In this document: positions 1 through 8,651 of the stretch, in pieces
Layout of the letters: each line of letters opens with the position of its first letter
How positions within the stretch are numbered: the first letter of the stretch is position 1
Assembly (NCBI RefSeq): GCF_030973515.1
Contig: NZ_JARGZA010000022.1
Location: forward strand, 1 to 55,145
Origin: Jannaschia maritima
GTDB taxonomy: Bacteria; Pseudomonadota; Alphaproteobacteria; Rhodobacterales; Rhodobacteraceae
Reading direction: 5' to 3'
DNA: 55,145 nt
Program-made: the position numbers and the translations under genes
The notes under the pieces: model-generated
What the model was told of the DNA's origin: nothing
Database searches by the model: none
The model's input: the letters and a program-made list of their open reading frames with translations, nothing else

Positions 1-332
1 TGCGCTGCGGCGAAAGATCCTCCCGCCTCGGGCGCTTTGGGCGCCGTCGAGGGGGTCATTGTGTGCTGGAGCGGGGCGTCCGGCAAGGGGGCGGTCACTT
101 CCAACGGGAACAGGGGGCCAGGCCGGTTCGCGGCGGTCCGTGGGGCGGGGTCGTGGCATCCGGGGCGGCGCGCGGCGCGTGTCTGCGATGCGTCTGCCCC
201 GTGTCTGCCCCGCGTCGGACGGTTCTGCGATTCGGCCCCCGGTCGCCCCCACCGCCGCGAACCCGCCCGTGCAGCTTTGAGGGGTGCGCGCCCCTGTCGG
301 TCGGGCCCGCCTTGCGTCTAGCGTGACCGGCG
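1..332. other. Upstream intergenic region
   Basis: No convincing gene is seen here. Overlapping short frames exist in several phases, as expected in GC-rich DNA, but none has a ribosome site or recognisable product. A small hairpin (GGCGC, five-base loop, GCGCC) lies at 31-45. A GTCTGC-rich element at 179-222 recurs far away at 18609-18652. The left edge may cut an upstream gene, but nothing can be recognised. Confidence 0.5.
179..222. repeat. GTCTGC-rich interspersed repeat, copy 1
   Basis: This 44-base stretch contains three GTCTGC units and aligns without gaps to 18609-18652, with 36 of 44 bases identical by hand count. The last 20 bases, ending GTCGGACGG, are identical. Both copies lie between genes. 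Function unknown. Confidence 0.5.
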
Positions 333-1397
333 ATGCCATCCGACACCGCACCCATCGTCTTCGACGGCCACAACGACCTGCTGTCGAAGCTGTGGCGCGC
401 GGGGGGGCTGGCGGCGGTCGACGGCGCGCTTATGGGGCGCGACGGGGCGCTCGACGGGCCCAAGGCGCGGGCGGGCGGCTTCGGGGGCGGCTTCTTCGCG
501 ATCTACGTCCCCGACCCGGACCGCGACCTCGATTCCCTGATGGAAGCGTTCGCCCGGCCCGATTACGACATCCCGCTGCCCGACCCGATCCCGCAGGCCC
601 AGGCCCTGCCCGTGGCGCTGGGGCAGGCCGCGATCCTGCTGGATCTGGAACGCCGTGGGGGGTGCCGCATCTGCCGGAGCACCGCGGACATCCGCGCCGC
701 CTGGGACGCGGGCGTCATGGCCGCGATCATGCACCTGGAAGGGGCGGAGGCGATCGACCCCGACCTCCACGCGCTCGACGTGCTCCATGCCGCGGGGCTG
801 CGTTCGCTGGGACCGGTCTGGTCGCGCAGCACGATCTTCGGCCACGGCGTGCCGTTCCGCTTTCCGTCATCGCCCGATATCGGGGCGGGGCTGACCGATC
901 ACGGGGCACGTCTGGTCGCGCGCTGCGACGAGTTGCGGATAATGCTGGACGTCAGCCACCTGAACGCCGCAGGGTTCGAGGATGTGGCCCGCCTGTCCCG
1001 GCAACCCCTGGTTGCGACCCATTCCAACGCCCATGCCCTGTGCGCCCATTCGCGCAACCTCACGGACGGGCAGCTGGCGATGATCCGGGACACGGACGGG
1101 ATGGTGGGCCTGAACTTCGCAACCTCGTTCCTGCGCGCCGACGGCCGCAAGGACGCGGACACGACGCTCGACGACGTCCTGCGCCATCTGGACCACCTGA
1201 TCGAACGGGTGGGCGAGGATCGCGTCGGCCTGGGCTCGGACTACGACGGGGCGGTCGTCCCCGAGGCGGTCGCCACGGTGGCGGACCTGCCGGCCCTGCG
1301 CCGCGCGATGCGCGAGCACGGCTATGGCGAGGGGCTGGTGGCGAAGCTGTGCCACGGCAACTGGCTGCGCGTGCTGGACGAGATCTGGGGCCGCTGA
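333..1397 (+). CDS. M19 membrane-dipeptidase family zinc peptidase
   Basis: A 354-residue protein of the renal dipeptidase (peptidase M19) family, which hydrolyses dipeptides, sometimes with a D-residue, using a binuclear zinc site. It opens with the family motif DGHNDLL (H/D metal ligands near residues 11-13). It also has an HLEGAEA segment (bridging Glu), LDVSHLN, ATHSNAHAL and GLGSDYDG, all typical M19 landmarks. The length is usual for bacterial members. There is no signal peptide, so a cytoplasmic location is likely. The ATG at 333 gives the expected N-terminus, though no clear ribosome site precedes it. It lies 37 bases upstream of a dipeptide-type binding protein gene, so it probably cleaves peptides imported by the operon that follows. 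Exact substrate is not deducible. Confidence 0.9.
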   Translation: MPSDTAPIVFDGHNDLLSKLWRAGGLAAVDGALMGRDGALDGPKARAGGFGGGFFAIYVPDPDRDLDSLMEAFARPDYDIPLPDPIPQAQALPVALGQAAILLDLERRGGCRICRSTADIRAAWDAGVMAAIMHLEGAEAIDPDLHALDVLHAAGLRSLGPVWSRSTIFGHGVPFRFPSSPDIGAGLTDHGARLVARCDELRIMLDVSHLNAAGFEDVARLSRQPLVATHSNAHALCAHSRNLTDGQLAMIRDTDGMVGLNFATSFLRADGRKDADTTLDDVLRHLDHLIERVGEDRVGLGSDYDGAVVPEAVATVADLPALRRAMREHGYGEGLVAKLCHGNWLRVLDEIWGR

Positions 1398-1434
1398 CCG
1401 CGCGGCCCGACGGAACCTAGAAGGGGGACTACCG

Positions 1435-3033
1435 ATGACTTCCATCAAGACGATGCTGACGGGCGCGGGCCTGGCCGCGGCGCTTCTGGCGGGGACGGCC
1501 CTGCCGGCCCTGGCGGAAACGCCCGACGACATGCTGGTGATCGCCAACCGGATCGACGACGTCACCTCGCTCGACCCGGCGGAGAACTTCGAGTTCGCGG
1601 GCGTCGATGCGGGGCGCAACATCTATCAGAAGCTGGTCAACTTCGACCCGGCCGACCTGGACGCGGGCTATATCCCCGAGGTCGCCGAATCGTGGGAGGT
1701 GTCGGAGGACGGCACCACGATCACCTTCACCATCCGCGACGGCCTCACGTTCCATTCGGGCAACCCCGTGCGGGCGGAGGACGTCGTCTTCTCGCTCCGC
1801 CGCGTGGTGCAGCTGAACCTGACGCCGTCCTTCATCCTGACGCAGTTCGGCTTCACCCCCGAGAACGTCGAGGAGACCATCACGTCGGACGGGAACACCG
1901 TCACCATCGTGACCGACGCGCCCTATGCCACGTCGTTCGTTCTGAACTGCCTGGCGTCGACCGTGGGCGGCATCGTCGACATGGAGACGGTGATGGCCAA
2001 CGCCCAGGGCGACGACCTGGGGAACAACTGGCTGAAGACCAACTCGGCCGGTTCCGGCGCCTATAGCCTGGTGTCGTGGACGCCCAACGAGTCGCTGATC
2101 CTCCAGGCGAACCCGGACTACTATCTCGGCGCGCCCGCGATGGACCGGGTGATCGTGCGCCACGTCGCCGAGAGCGCGTCGCAGCGCCTGCTGCTGGAGC
2201 GCGGCGACATCGACATCGCCCGCAACCTGAACCCCGAGGACGTGGCCGGCATCCGCGACGTCGACGGCATCGAGATCCACGACGAGCTGCGCGGCCGGCT
2301 GATGTACTTCGCGCTGAACCAGCAGCATCCCGAGCTGTCCAAGCCGGAGGTGCGCCAGGCCCTGAAGTACCTGGTCGACTACGAGGGCATGCAGGACAGC
2401 TTCCTGTCGGGGCAGTACGTCATCCACCAGAACTTCCTGCCCCAGACCTTCCTGGGCGCCGTGGACGAGAACCCGTTCACGCTCGACGTCGCGCGCGCGC
2501 AGGAACTGCTGGCCGAGGCGGGGGTCGAGGACCTGGAGATAGAGGTCGGCGTCCGCGAGGCGCAGGAGCGCATCGAGATCGCCCAGACCCTGCAGAACAC
2601 CTTCGCGCAGGCGGGGATCACCCTGAACATCACCGTGGCGACCGCGGCGCAGACCCTGGGGCGCTACCGCGCGCGGGAGCTGGACATGTATCTGGGCGAA
2701 TGGGGCCCCGACTATCCCGATCCGCAGACCAACGCGGGCACCTTCGCCTACAACCCCGACAATTCCGACGAGGCGCAGGCGACCGGTCTGCTGGCCTGGC
2801 GCAACAGCTGGGACACCGGCGGGCTGACCGAGAAGGTCGACGCAGCGGTGATCGAGAACGACACCGATGCGCGCGCCGAGATGTACCGCGAGATCCAGGC
2901 CGAGTTCCGCGAGACGTCGCCCTTCGCGATCATGTTCCAGCAGATCGAGCAGAACGCGATCCGCGACAACGTCGAGAACCTGTCGCTGGGTGGGGCCACC
3001 ACGGCGATCAGCTATTGGGTGATCGAGAAGTGA
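1435..3033 (+). CDS. Peptide/opine-type ABC transporter substrate-binding protein
   Basis: A 532-residue periplasmic binding protein of the DppA/OppA family (SBP family 5). The N-terminus is a Sec signal peptide of about 26 residues (Lys, hydrophobic stretch, cleavage after ALPALA). The body has the typical TSLDPAENF start, a FTIRDGLTFHSG motif and a long two-domain periplasmic fold. The ATG at 1435 is preceded by an AGAAGGGGG ribosome site; an in-frame upstream extension would lack a signal sequence. It is the first transporter gene and would deliver small peptides or similar amine compounds to the permeases encoded downstream. A 199-base hairpin-rich gap separates it from the first permease, a layout that often keeps binding-protein mRNA more abundant than the rest. 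Confidence 0.93.
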   Translation: MTSIKTMLTGAGLAAALLAGTALPALAETPDDMLVIANRIDDVTSLDPAENFEFAGVDAGRNIYQKLVNFDPADLDAGYIPEVAESWEVSEDGTTITFTIRDGLTFHSGNPVRAEDVVFSLRRVVQLNLTPSFILTQFGFTPENVEETITSDGNTVTIVTDAPYATSFVLNCLASTVGGIVDMETVMANAQGDDLGNNWLKTNSAGSGAYSLVSWTPNESLILQANPDYYLGAPAMDRVIVRHVAESASQRLLLERGDIDIARNLNPEDVAGIRDVDGIEIHDELRGRLMYFALNQQHPELSKPEVRQALKYLVDYEGMQDSFLSGQYVIHQNFLPQTFLGAVDENPFTLDVARAQELLAEAGVEDLEIEVGVREAQERIEIAQTLQNTFAQAGITLNITVATAAQTLGRYRARELDMYLGEWGPDYPDPQTNAGTFAYNPDNSDEAQATGLLAWRNSWDTGGLTEKVDAAVIENDTDARAEMYREIQAEFRETSPFAIMFQQIEQNAIRDNVENLSLGGATTAISYWVIEK

Positions 3034-3039
3034 CCGGTC

Positions 3040-3212
3040 GGAGCGGCCGTTCCGTCGGCGGGAAGAGCCTGCACCCCGGACTTGATCCGGGGCCTCGCTC
3101 CGCGCCGCGGAACGGCCGCTCCTTGCCGTGCCCCGGCCTCGCGCCGGGGCCGTCATGCGCGGTGCGCGACCGTTCCATCAAGATCGTCGGGGCCCCGGGT
3201 CTAGCCCGGGGC
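3040..3212. repeat. Cluster of three hairpins inside a 14-bp inverted repeat region
   Basis: A perfect 14-base inverted repeat (GGAGCGGCCGTTCC at 3040-3053, its complement at 3109-3122) encloses a hairpin CCCCGGA-CTTGA-TCCGGGG (3074-3092). Two more hairpins follow: GCCCCGGC with its complement (3130-3150) and GCCCCGGG-TCTAG-CCCGGGGC (3192-3212). Such hairpins are common between binding-protein and permease genes, where they stabilise the upstream mRNA or reduce readthrough. They also resemble dispersed palindromes of alphaproteobacterial genomes. Confidence 0.75.
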
Positions 3213-3232
3213 GCGCCGCGCGTAACCACCCC

Positions 3233-4291
3233 ATGACCACCGCCCCCGACACGCCGCCCCGTGCCCGCCGCGGCCCCATCGCGCCGTGGTTCACGACGAC
3301 GGTGGGCACGCTGACCTCCATCGCGGTGACGATGCTGGGCCTGCTGTTCGTGACGTTCTTCATCGGGCGGGTCATGCCCATCGACCCCGTGCTGGCCATC
3401 GTGGGCGAACGGGCCAGCCAATCGACCTATGACCAGGTCTATCGCCAGCTGGGGCTGGACCAGCCGCTGATCGTTCAGTTCGCGTACTACATCTGGGACG
3501 TGGTGCGCGGGGATTTCGGGGTCTCCACCCTGAACGCCCGCCCGGTGCTGGAGGACATCGCCCGCGTCTTCCCCGCCACGCTGGAGCTGGCGACGCTGGG
3601 CGTCATCGTGGGCGTCGTCTTCGGGATCCCGCTCGGCGTGGCGTCCGCGGTCAAGCAGGGGACGTGGATCGACCACCTGGCCCGCGTCGTGGGGCTGGTG
3701 GGCTATTCCATGCCGATCTTCTGGCTGGGCATGATGGGCCTGCTGGTCTTCTACGGCATCCTGGGCTGGGTCGGGGGACCGGGCCGGCTGGGCATCTTCT
3801 ATCAGGGGATCGTGCCCGACCGGACCGGCATGATCCTGGTCGACAGCGCCCTGGCGGGCGAGTGGGAGATCCTGGGCAACGCGTTCAGCCACATCGTCCT
3901 GCCCGCGTCGCTGCTGGGCTACTTCTCCATGGCGTATATCAGCCGCATGACGCGCAGCTTCATGTTGGAGCAACTGTCGGCGGAATACGTGACCACGGCG
4001 CGCGTGAAGGGCCTGTCGGAATGGGCCGTGGTCTGGGGCCACGCCTTCCGCAACATCCGCGTGCAGCTGATCACCGTGATCGCGCTGTCCTATGCCAACC
4101 TGCTCGAAGGGTCCGTGCTGACGGAGATCATCTTCGCGTGGCCCGGGATCGGCTCCTACATCACCACCGCGCTGCTGGCGGCGGACATGAACGCGGTGCT
4201 GGGGGGCACGGTGGTGATCGGGCTGGTGTTCATCTGCCTCAACATCTTCTCGGACCTCCTTTACCGCGTGTTCGACCCGAGGGCGAAATGA
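3233..4291 (+). CDS. Dipeptide-type ABC transporter permease (DppB-like)
   Basis: A 352-residue inner-membrane permease of the DppB/OppB type. The N-terminal helix (about residues 22-45) is followed by the family's large periplasmic loop with the QLGLDQPL motif, then five further helices. The EAA loop that contacts the ATPase reads EYVTTARVKGLSEW, close to the family consensus. The ATG at 3233 gives MTTAPDT; an upstream in-frame start would fall within the hairpin region and is unlikely. The stop codon overlaps the next permease start (ATGA), indicating translational coupling. Confidence 0.93.
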   Translation: MTTAPDTPPRARRGPIAPWFTTTVGTLTSIAVTMLGLLFVTFFIGRVMPIDPVLAIVGERASQSTYDQVYRQLGLDQPLIVQFAYYIWDVVRGDFGVSTLNARPVLEDIARVFPATLELATLGVIVGVVFGIPLGVASAVKQGTWIDHLARVVGLVGYSMPIFWLGMMGLLVFYGILGWVGGPGRLGIFYQGIVPDRTGMILVDSALAGEWEILGNAFSHIVLPASLLGYFSMAYISRMTRSFMLEQLSAEYVTTARVKGLSEWAVVWGHAFRNIRVQLITVIALSYANLLEGSVLTEIIFAWPGIGSYITTALLAADMNAVLGGTVVIGLVFICLNIFSDLLYRVFDPRAK

Positions 4292-5226
4292 CCGCCCTGC
4301 CGGAGCACGGGCGCGGCCGCGGGGGCTGGCGCGACTGGCTGCTGAGCGATGCGCCCGCGTCGCGCGGACAGGCGCGGGCGGCGGCCGCGTGGCAGGGCTG
4401 GCTGAACTTCCGGTCCAACACCCTGGCGATGATCGGGCTGGGCATCCTGCTGGGGCTGCTGGCCGTGGCCGCGCTGGCGCCCTGGCTGGCCCCCTACGAC
4501 CCGTTCGTGCAGGACCTGGGCAACCGGTTGCAGCCCCCCGGCACGCCGGGGCACCCGCTGGGGACCGACAGCCTGGGCCGGGACATCCTGTCCCGCCTGA
4601 TCCACGGCTCGCGCATCACGCTCTACATCGTGGCGCTGGTCGCGCTGATCGCGCCGCTCGCGGGGCTGCTGGTGGGCACGGTCGCGGGCTATGCGGGCGG
4701 CTGGGTGGACACGATCCTGATGCGGATCACGGACATCTTCCTGGCCTTCCCCCGCCTGGTCCTGGCCCTGGCCTTCGTGGCCGCCCTGGGCGCGGGCATC
4801 GAGAACGCGGTGATCGCCATATCCCTGACCGCCTGGCCGCCCTATGCCCGGATCGCCCGGGCGGAGACGCTGACCATCCGGTCGTCGGACTACATCTCCG
4901 CCGTGCGCCTGCAGGGGGCGGGGCCGATCCGCATCATCACGAAGCACATCTGGCCCCTGTGCATCTCGTCGCTGATCGTGCGGGTGACGCTGGACATGGC
5001 GGGCATCATCCTGGCCGCGGCGGGCCTGGGCTTCCTGGGCCTGGGCGCGCAGCCCCCCAGCCCCGAATGGGGGGCCATGATCGCCGAAGGCCGCCGCTTC
5101 ATCCTGGACCACTGGTACGTGGCCACCGTGCCGGGCCTGGCGATCTTCACCGTGAGCCTGGCGTTCAACCTGCTGGGCGACGGGTTGCGCGACGTGCTGG
5201 ACCCGAAGTCGGGGGAGGGGGGGTGA
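4288..5226 (+). CDS. Dipeptide-type ABC transporter permease (DppC-like)
   Basis: A 312-residue permease of the DppC/OppC type and the partner of the preceding permease. It has the family N-terminal cytoplasmic stretch, a first helix near residues 45-70, the periplasmic motif PPGTPGHPLGTDSLGRDIL, and an EAA loop SSDYISAVRLQGAGP. It starts in a 4-base overlap with the upstream gene. Its TGA stop is overlapped by a GTG start of a low-GC gene of unknown function (GTGA) where an ATPase gene would be expected. Base composition is very GC-rich; one 60-base line near 5041 is 46/60 G+C. Confidence 0.93.
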   Translation: MTALPEHGRGRGGWRDWLLSDAPASRGQARAAAAWQGWLNFRSNTLAMIGLGILLGLLAVAALAPWLAPYDPFVQDLGNRLQPPGTPGHPLGTDSLGRDILSRLIHGSRITLYIVALVALIAPLAGLLVGTVAGYAGGWVDTILMRITDIFLAFPRLVLALAFVAALGAGIENAVIAISLTAWPPYARIARAETLTIRSSDYISAVRLQGAGPIRIITKHIWPLCISSLIVRVTLDMAGIILAAAGLGFLGLGAQPPSPEWGAMIAEGRRFILDHWYVATVPGLAIFTVSLAFNLLGDGLRDVLDPKSGEGG

Positions 5227-5678
5227 AGGGGTCGTCCGTCACCGATTGGATCCAGGCGGTTGCAGTCGTCATCGGGGTTGCATTTGCAATCTACGAGCTT
5301 CGCATATCGAATCGTTCGATCGAACGCGTGCAAAAAGAGGCAACGTATGCTCATTACATCAGTCTTATCGAAGGGGACGAGTTAGACGACCTTACTTACC
5401 TAGGTTTGTCTGTCGGGTTCGTCGGGCTCGATCTGGAAGAGATGAATGCACACATGCAAGTCATTGAAAAAGCTGATCGCGTATTGCACGGCGCTGCATT
5501 TTGCCATGATAACGATATTTGTCACAGCGAACTATCGCAAGAAATGTTTTGCCCGATGGTAACGTCACTTCTCGAGATTCGTGATGCTGTCGTAGATCAT
5601 TACGACGGGGACTGGATTCTCGCAAACGGAAAGACGCTGGACGAAACCCGTCTATTCAACATATGTGCCGGCGGATGA
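5223..5678 (+). CDS. Low-GC single-helix membrane protein of unknown function embedded in the transporter operon
   Basis: A 151-residue protein starting at GTG 5223. Residues 9-25 form one hydrophobic helix (WIQAVAVVIGVAFAIYELR), followed by a basic segment and a long acidic, mostly helical soluble part, so it is probably anchored with the C-terminal part in the cytoplasm. Cysteines at about 94, 100, 110 and 148 with neighbouring histidines (FCHDNDICH) might bind a metal; this is inference. The family is not recognised; single-helix proteins with a similar N-terminus occur among uncharacterised DUFs. Composition is strikingly different: hand counts of three 60-base lines give 28, 27 and 25 G+C, against 46 just upstream. 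Yet it overlaps both neighbours by 4 bases (GTGA and ATGA), so it is co-translated with the transporter. This suggests acquisition by transfer. Confidence 0.75.
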   Translation: MKGSSVTDWIQAVAVVIGVAFAIYELRISNRSIERVQKEATYAHYISLIEGDELDDLTYLGLSVGFVGLDLEEMNAHMQVIEKADRVLHGAAFCHDNDICHSELSQEMFCPMVTSLLEIRDAVVDHYDGDWILANGKTLDETRLFNICAGG

Positions 5679-6529
5679 GCGAACCGCTGTTGGACGTCCG
5701 GGACCTCCACGTCCGCTTTCCGACCCGCCAGGGCGTGTTCGAGGCGGTGCGCGGGGTGTCGTTCACCCTGGGGCGCGAACGGCTGGGGATCGTGGGCGAG
5801 TCGGGGTCGGGCAAGTCGATGACGGGCCGGGCCATCCTGCGGCTGATCCGGCCGCCGGGGCAGGTGGAGGCCGCGCGCATCGCGCTGGAAGGGACGGACC
5901 TGCAATCGCTGTCGGAGCGCGACATGCGCAAGGTCCGGGGCCAGCGGATCTCCATGGTGATGCAGGATCCGAAGTTCAGCCTGAACCCCGTGATGCGCGT
6001 GGGCGACCAGTTGATCGAGGCGTATCGCCTGCACCGCCGGGGGGGACGGGCGGCGGCGCACCGGGCCGCGGTCGAGATGCTGGAGGCCGTCAGTATCGCG
6101 GACCCGGACCGCGTGATGCGCGCCTATCCGCACGAGGTGTCGGGCGGCATGGGCCAGCGCATCATGATCGCGATGATGCTGATCCCCGACCCGCGGATCC
6201 TGATCGCCGACGAGCCCACGTCGGCGCTCGACGTGTCGGTGCAGCGCCAGGTCCTGACCATCATGGACGACCTGGTGCGCGACCGGGGCATGGGGCTGAT
6301 CTTCATCAGCCACGACCTGAACCTGGTGGCCGAGTTCTGCGACCGCATCCTCATCATGTATGCCGGCCGCGTGGTCGAGACCTGCGAGGCGTCCAGACTG
6401 CACGAGGCCAGGCATCCCTATACCCGAGGGCTTTTGGACGCCCTGCCGCGGCTGGACCGCCCGACCGACAGGCTGGCCGTCCTGCGCCGGGACGAGACCT
6501 GGGCCGACGCCCCGTCGGTGGGGTCGTGA
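5675..6529 (+). CDS. Dipeptide-type ABC transporter ATPase (DppD-like)
   Basis: A 284-residue ATP-binding subunit. Walker A is GESGSGKS (about residues 40-47), the Q-loop follows at MVMQDP, the signature is SGGMGQR, Walker B is ILIADEPTSALD, and the H-loop is ISHDLN. The C-terminus has the HPYTRGLL segment of oligopeptide transporter ATPases but is shorter than a typical DppD (about 325 residues). The start ATG at 5675 sits in a 4-base ATGA overlap with the low-GC gene; an in-frame ATG 12 bases upstream lies inside that gene. It energises the DppB/C-like permease pair together with the next ATPase. Confidence 0.93.
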   Translation: MSEPLLDVRDLHVRFPTRQGVFEAVRGVSFTLGRERLGIVGESGSGKSMTGRAILRLIRPPGQVEAARIALEGTDLQSLSERDMRKVRGQRISMVMQDPKFSLNPVMRVGDQLIEAYRLHRRGGRAAAHRAAVEMLEAVSIADPDRVMRAYPHEVSGGMGQRIMIAMMLIPDPRILIADEPTSALDVSVQRQVLTIMDDLVRDRGMGLIFISHDLNLVAEFCDRILIMYAGRVVETCEASRLHEARHPYTRGLLDALPRLDRPTDRLAVLRRDETWADAPSVGS

Positions 6530-7296
6530 CGGCCATCGCCATCGAAGGCCTGGACGTGTGGTTCGGTACGGGTCGCGACCGCGTGGACGCCGTGCGCGGC
6601 GTGTCGCTGGCGGTGGGGCAGGGGGAATCCTTCGGCCTGGTGGGCGAGAGCGGGTCGGGCAAGTCCACCATCCTGCGCGCGATCACCGGCCTGGCGCCCG
6701 ACTGGTCGGGCCGCATCGCGGTCGAGGGGCTGAACCTGCGCGGCACCCGGCGGACACGAGCGTTCTTCAAGCGCGTGCAGATGGTGTTCCAGGACCCCTA
6801 TAGCAGCTTGCATCCCCGCCACTCGGTCGACGCCGTCCTGTCGGAAACGCTGCACCTGCACGGGCTGAGCGACGTGGACCGCCGCGTGCCCAAGCTCCTG
6901 GACGACGTGGGCCTGGGGGGGCGGTTCCGGTTCCGCTATCCCCATCAGCTGTCGGGGGGGCAGCGCCAACGGGTCGCGATCGCGCGCGCGCTGGCGGGGG
7001 AGCCGGACATCCTGCTGCTGGACGAGCCGACGAGCGCGCTGGACGTGTCCGTGCAGGCGGAGATCCTGAACCTGCTGACCGACCTGCGCCGCGACCGGGG
7101 CCTGACCTATCTGCTGGTCAGCCACGACCTGCCCGTGGTCGGGCACATGTGCGACAGGCTGGCCGTGATGCGCGCGGGCCGCGTCCTGGAGGTGATGGAC
7201 GTCGCCCGCCTGCGCGACGGCACGCCCGAGACCACGTATTCACGCGAGTTGCTGGCCGCGTCGGGCGGCCCGCACGCCACGGAGGGGACGAGATGA
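6526..7296 (+). CDS. Dipeptide-type ABC transporter ATPase (DppF-like)
   Basis: A 256-residue ATP-binding subunit starting at GTG in a GTGA overlap with the previous gene. It has Walker A GESGSGKS, Q-loop MVFQDPYSSLHPR (the DPYSSL form is typical of DppF/OppF), signature LSGGQRQR, Walker B LLLDEPTSALD and H-loop VSHDLP. It ends soon after the ATPase core and lacks most of the C-terminal oligopeptide-transporter extension present in standard DppF proteins of about 330 residues. The next gene starts in an ATGA overlap, so aminotransferase production is coupled to transporter synthesis. Confidence 0.92.
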   Translation: MTAIAIEGLDVWFGTGRDRVDAVRGVSLAVGQGESFGLVGESGSGKSTILRAITGLAPDWSGRIAVEGLNLRGTRRTRAFFKRVQMVFQDPYSSLHPRHSVDAVLSETLHLHGLSDVDRRVPKLLDDVGLGGRFRFRYPHQLSGGQRQRVAIARALAGEPDILLLDEPTSALDVSVQAEILNLLTDLRRDRGLTYLLVSHDLPVVGHMCDRLAVMRAGRVLEVMDVARLRDGTPETTYSRELLAASGGPHATEGTR

Positions 7297-8651
7297 ACGC
7301 CACCGACCGCGACAGCGCCTGGGCCAAGGACCGCGCGCACCTGATCCACCCCTATGCCGACTTCGCCACCTTCGGCGAGGAAGGCAGCCAGATCATCGAG
7401 CGGGCGGAGGGGATGTACGTCACCGACCATCACGGGCGCCGCCTGCTCGACGGCATCGCGGGGCTGTGGTGCGTGAACATCGGACACGGACGCGAGAGCA
7501 TGGCCCGCGCCATGGCCGATCAGGTCATGCGGATGGAGTACTACAACCCCTTCGGCCACAGCGGGAACGTCCCCGCGGCCGAGCTGGGCGCCACCCTGGC
7601 GTCGCTGACGCCGGGCGACCTGGACCACGTCTATTATTCCTGCGGGGGGTCCACGGCGAACGACGCGGCGATCCGGCTGGTCCACTTCCACTTCGACATG
7701 CTGGGGATGCCCCGCAAGAAGAAGATCATCAGCCGCGTGAACGCCTATCACGGCGGCACCTACGTCGCGGCCGGGCTGACGGGGATCCACGGCACCAAGA
7801 TCGGCTTCGACCAGGTCGGCCGGGACTTCATCCACCACGTGTCGGAGGCGAACCTCTACGCCAAGCCGGAGGGCTGGTCGGACGCGCAGTACTGCGACCA
7901 CCTGGTCGCGGAGTTCGAGGCGCGCATCCAGCAACTGGGCCCCGACACCGTCGCCGCCTTCATCGCGGAACCCATCATGGGCGCGGGCGGCGTCCTGGTC
8001 GCGCCCGACGGCTATCACCGCCGCATGTGGGAGGTCTGCCAGCGATACGGCATGCTCTACATCGCCGACGAGGTCGTGACCGGGTTCGGGCGGCTGGGGG
8101 CGTGGTTCGCGTCCGAGGATGTGTTCGGCATGGTCCCCGACATCGTCGTCTGCGCGAAGGGCATCACGTCCGGCTACGTGCCCCTTGGCGCCACGATCGT
8201 GTCGAAGGCGGTCCACGACGTGATCGCGCGGCCGCAGGCCGAGGGCGCGGTCTTCTCCATGGGGCTGACCTATTGGGGGCATCCGGTGTCGTGCGCCGCG
8301 GCGCTGGAGAACATCCGCATCATGGAGGAGGAGGATCTGCCGGGGAACGCGCGCGACGTCGGCCCGCACCTGCAGGAGGCGGGGCGGTCCCTGCTGAACC
8401 TGCGGTCGGTCGGCGACGTGCGGGGGTCGCACCTGATGATGGGCGTGGACCTGGTGGCCGACAAGGCGACGAAGGCCCCCGCGATGGGCATGTCCAAGAA
8501 GGTGTTCGACGCCTGCCTGAAGCGCGGCGTCGTGGTGCGCCCCACCGGCACGCGCATCATCCTGTCGCCGCCCCTGATCATCACGAAGGACCAGGCCGAC
8601 GAGATCGTGGACGTCCTGCGCGACGCCATCCGCGAGGTGGAGGCGGCGTGA
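7293..8651 (+). CDS. Class III (omega) aminotransferase, PLP-dependent
   Basis: A 452-residue fold-type I aminotransferase, probably cytosolic, of the omega-amino-acid/putrescine/taurine to pyruvate group. Residues D259 (IADEVVTGFGRLG) and the PLP Schiff-base lysine K289 (CAKGITSGYVPLGA) are visible, along with the SCGGSTANDAAIR phosphate-binding region and the INAYHG-like RVNAYHGGT segment. Length is normal. It begins with ATGA overlapping the ATPase gene and ends with GTGA overlapping an amidase, so all are one translationally linked operon. Given the nearby polyamine transporter and acetylpolyamine deacetylase, an amine or diamine donor is plausible; the substrate is not provable from sequence. 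Confidence 0.9.
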   Translation: MNATDRDSAWAKDRAHLIHPYADFATFGEEGSQIIERAEGMYVTDHHGRRLLDGIAGLWCVNIGHGRESMARAMADQVMRMEYYNPFGHSGNVPAAELGATLASLTPGDLDHVYYSCGGSTANDAAIRLVHFHFDMLGMPRKKKIISRVNAYHGGTYVAAGLTGIHGTKIGFDQVGRDFIHHVSEANLYAKPEGWSDAQYCDHLVAEFEARIQQLGPDTVAAFIAEPIMGAGGVLVAPDGYHRRMWEVCQRYGMLYIADEVVTGFGRLGAWFASEDVFGMVPDIVVCAKGITSGYVPLGATIVSKAVHDVIARPQAEGAVFSMGLTYWGHPVSCAAALENIRIMEEEDLPGNARDVGPHLQEAGRSLLNLRSVGDVRGSHLMMGVDLVADKATKAPAMGMSKKVFDACLKRGVVVRPTGTRIILSPPLIITKDQADEIVDVLRDAIREVEAA

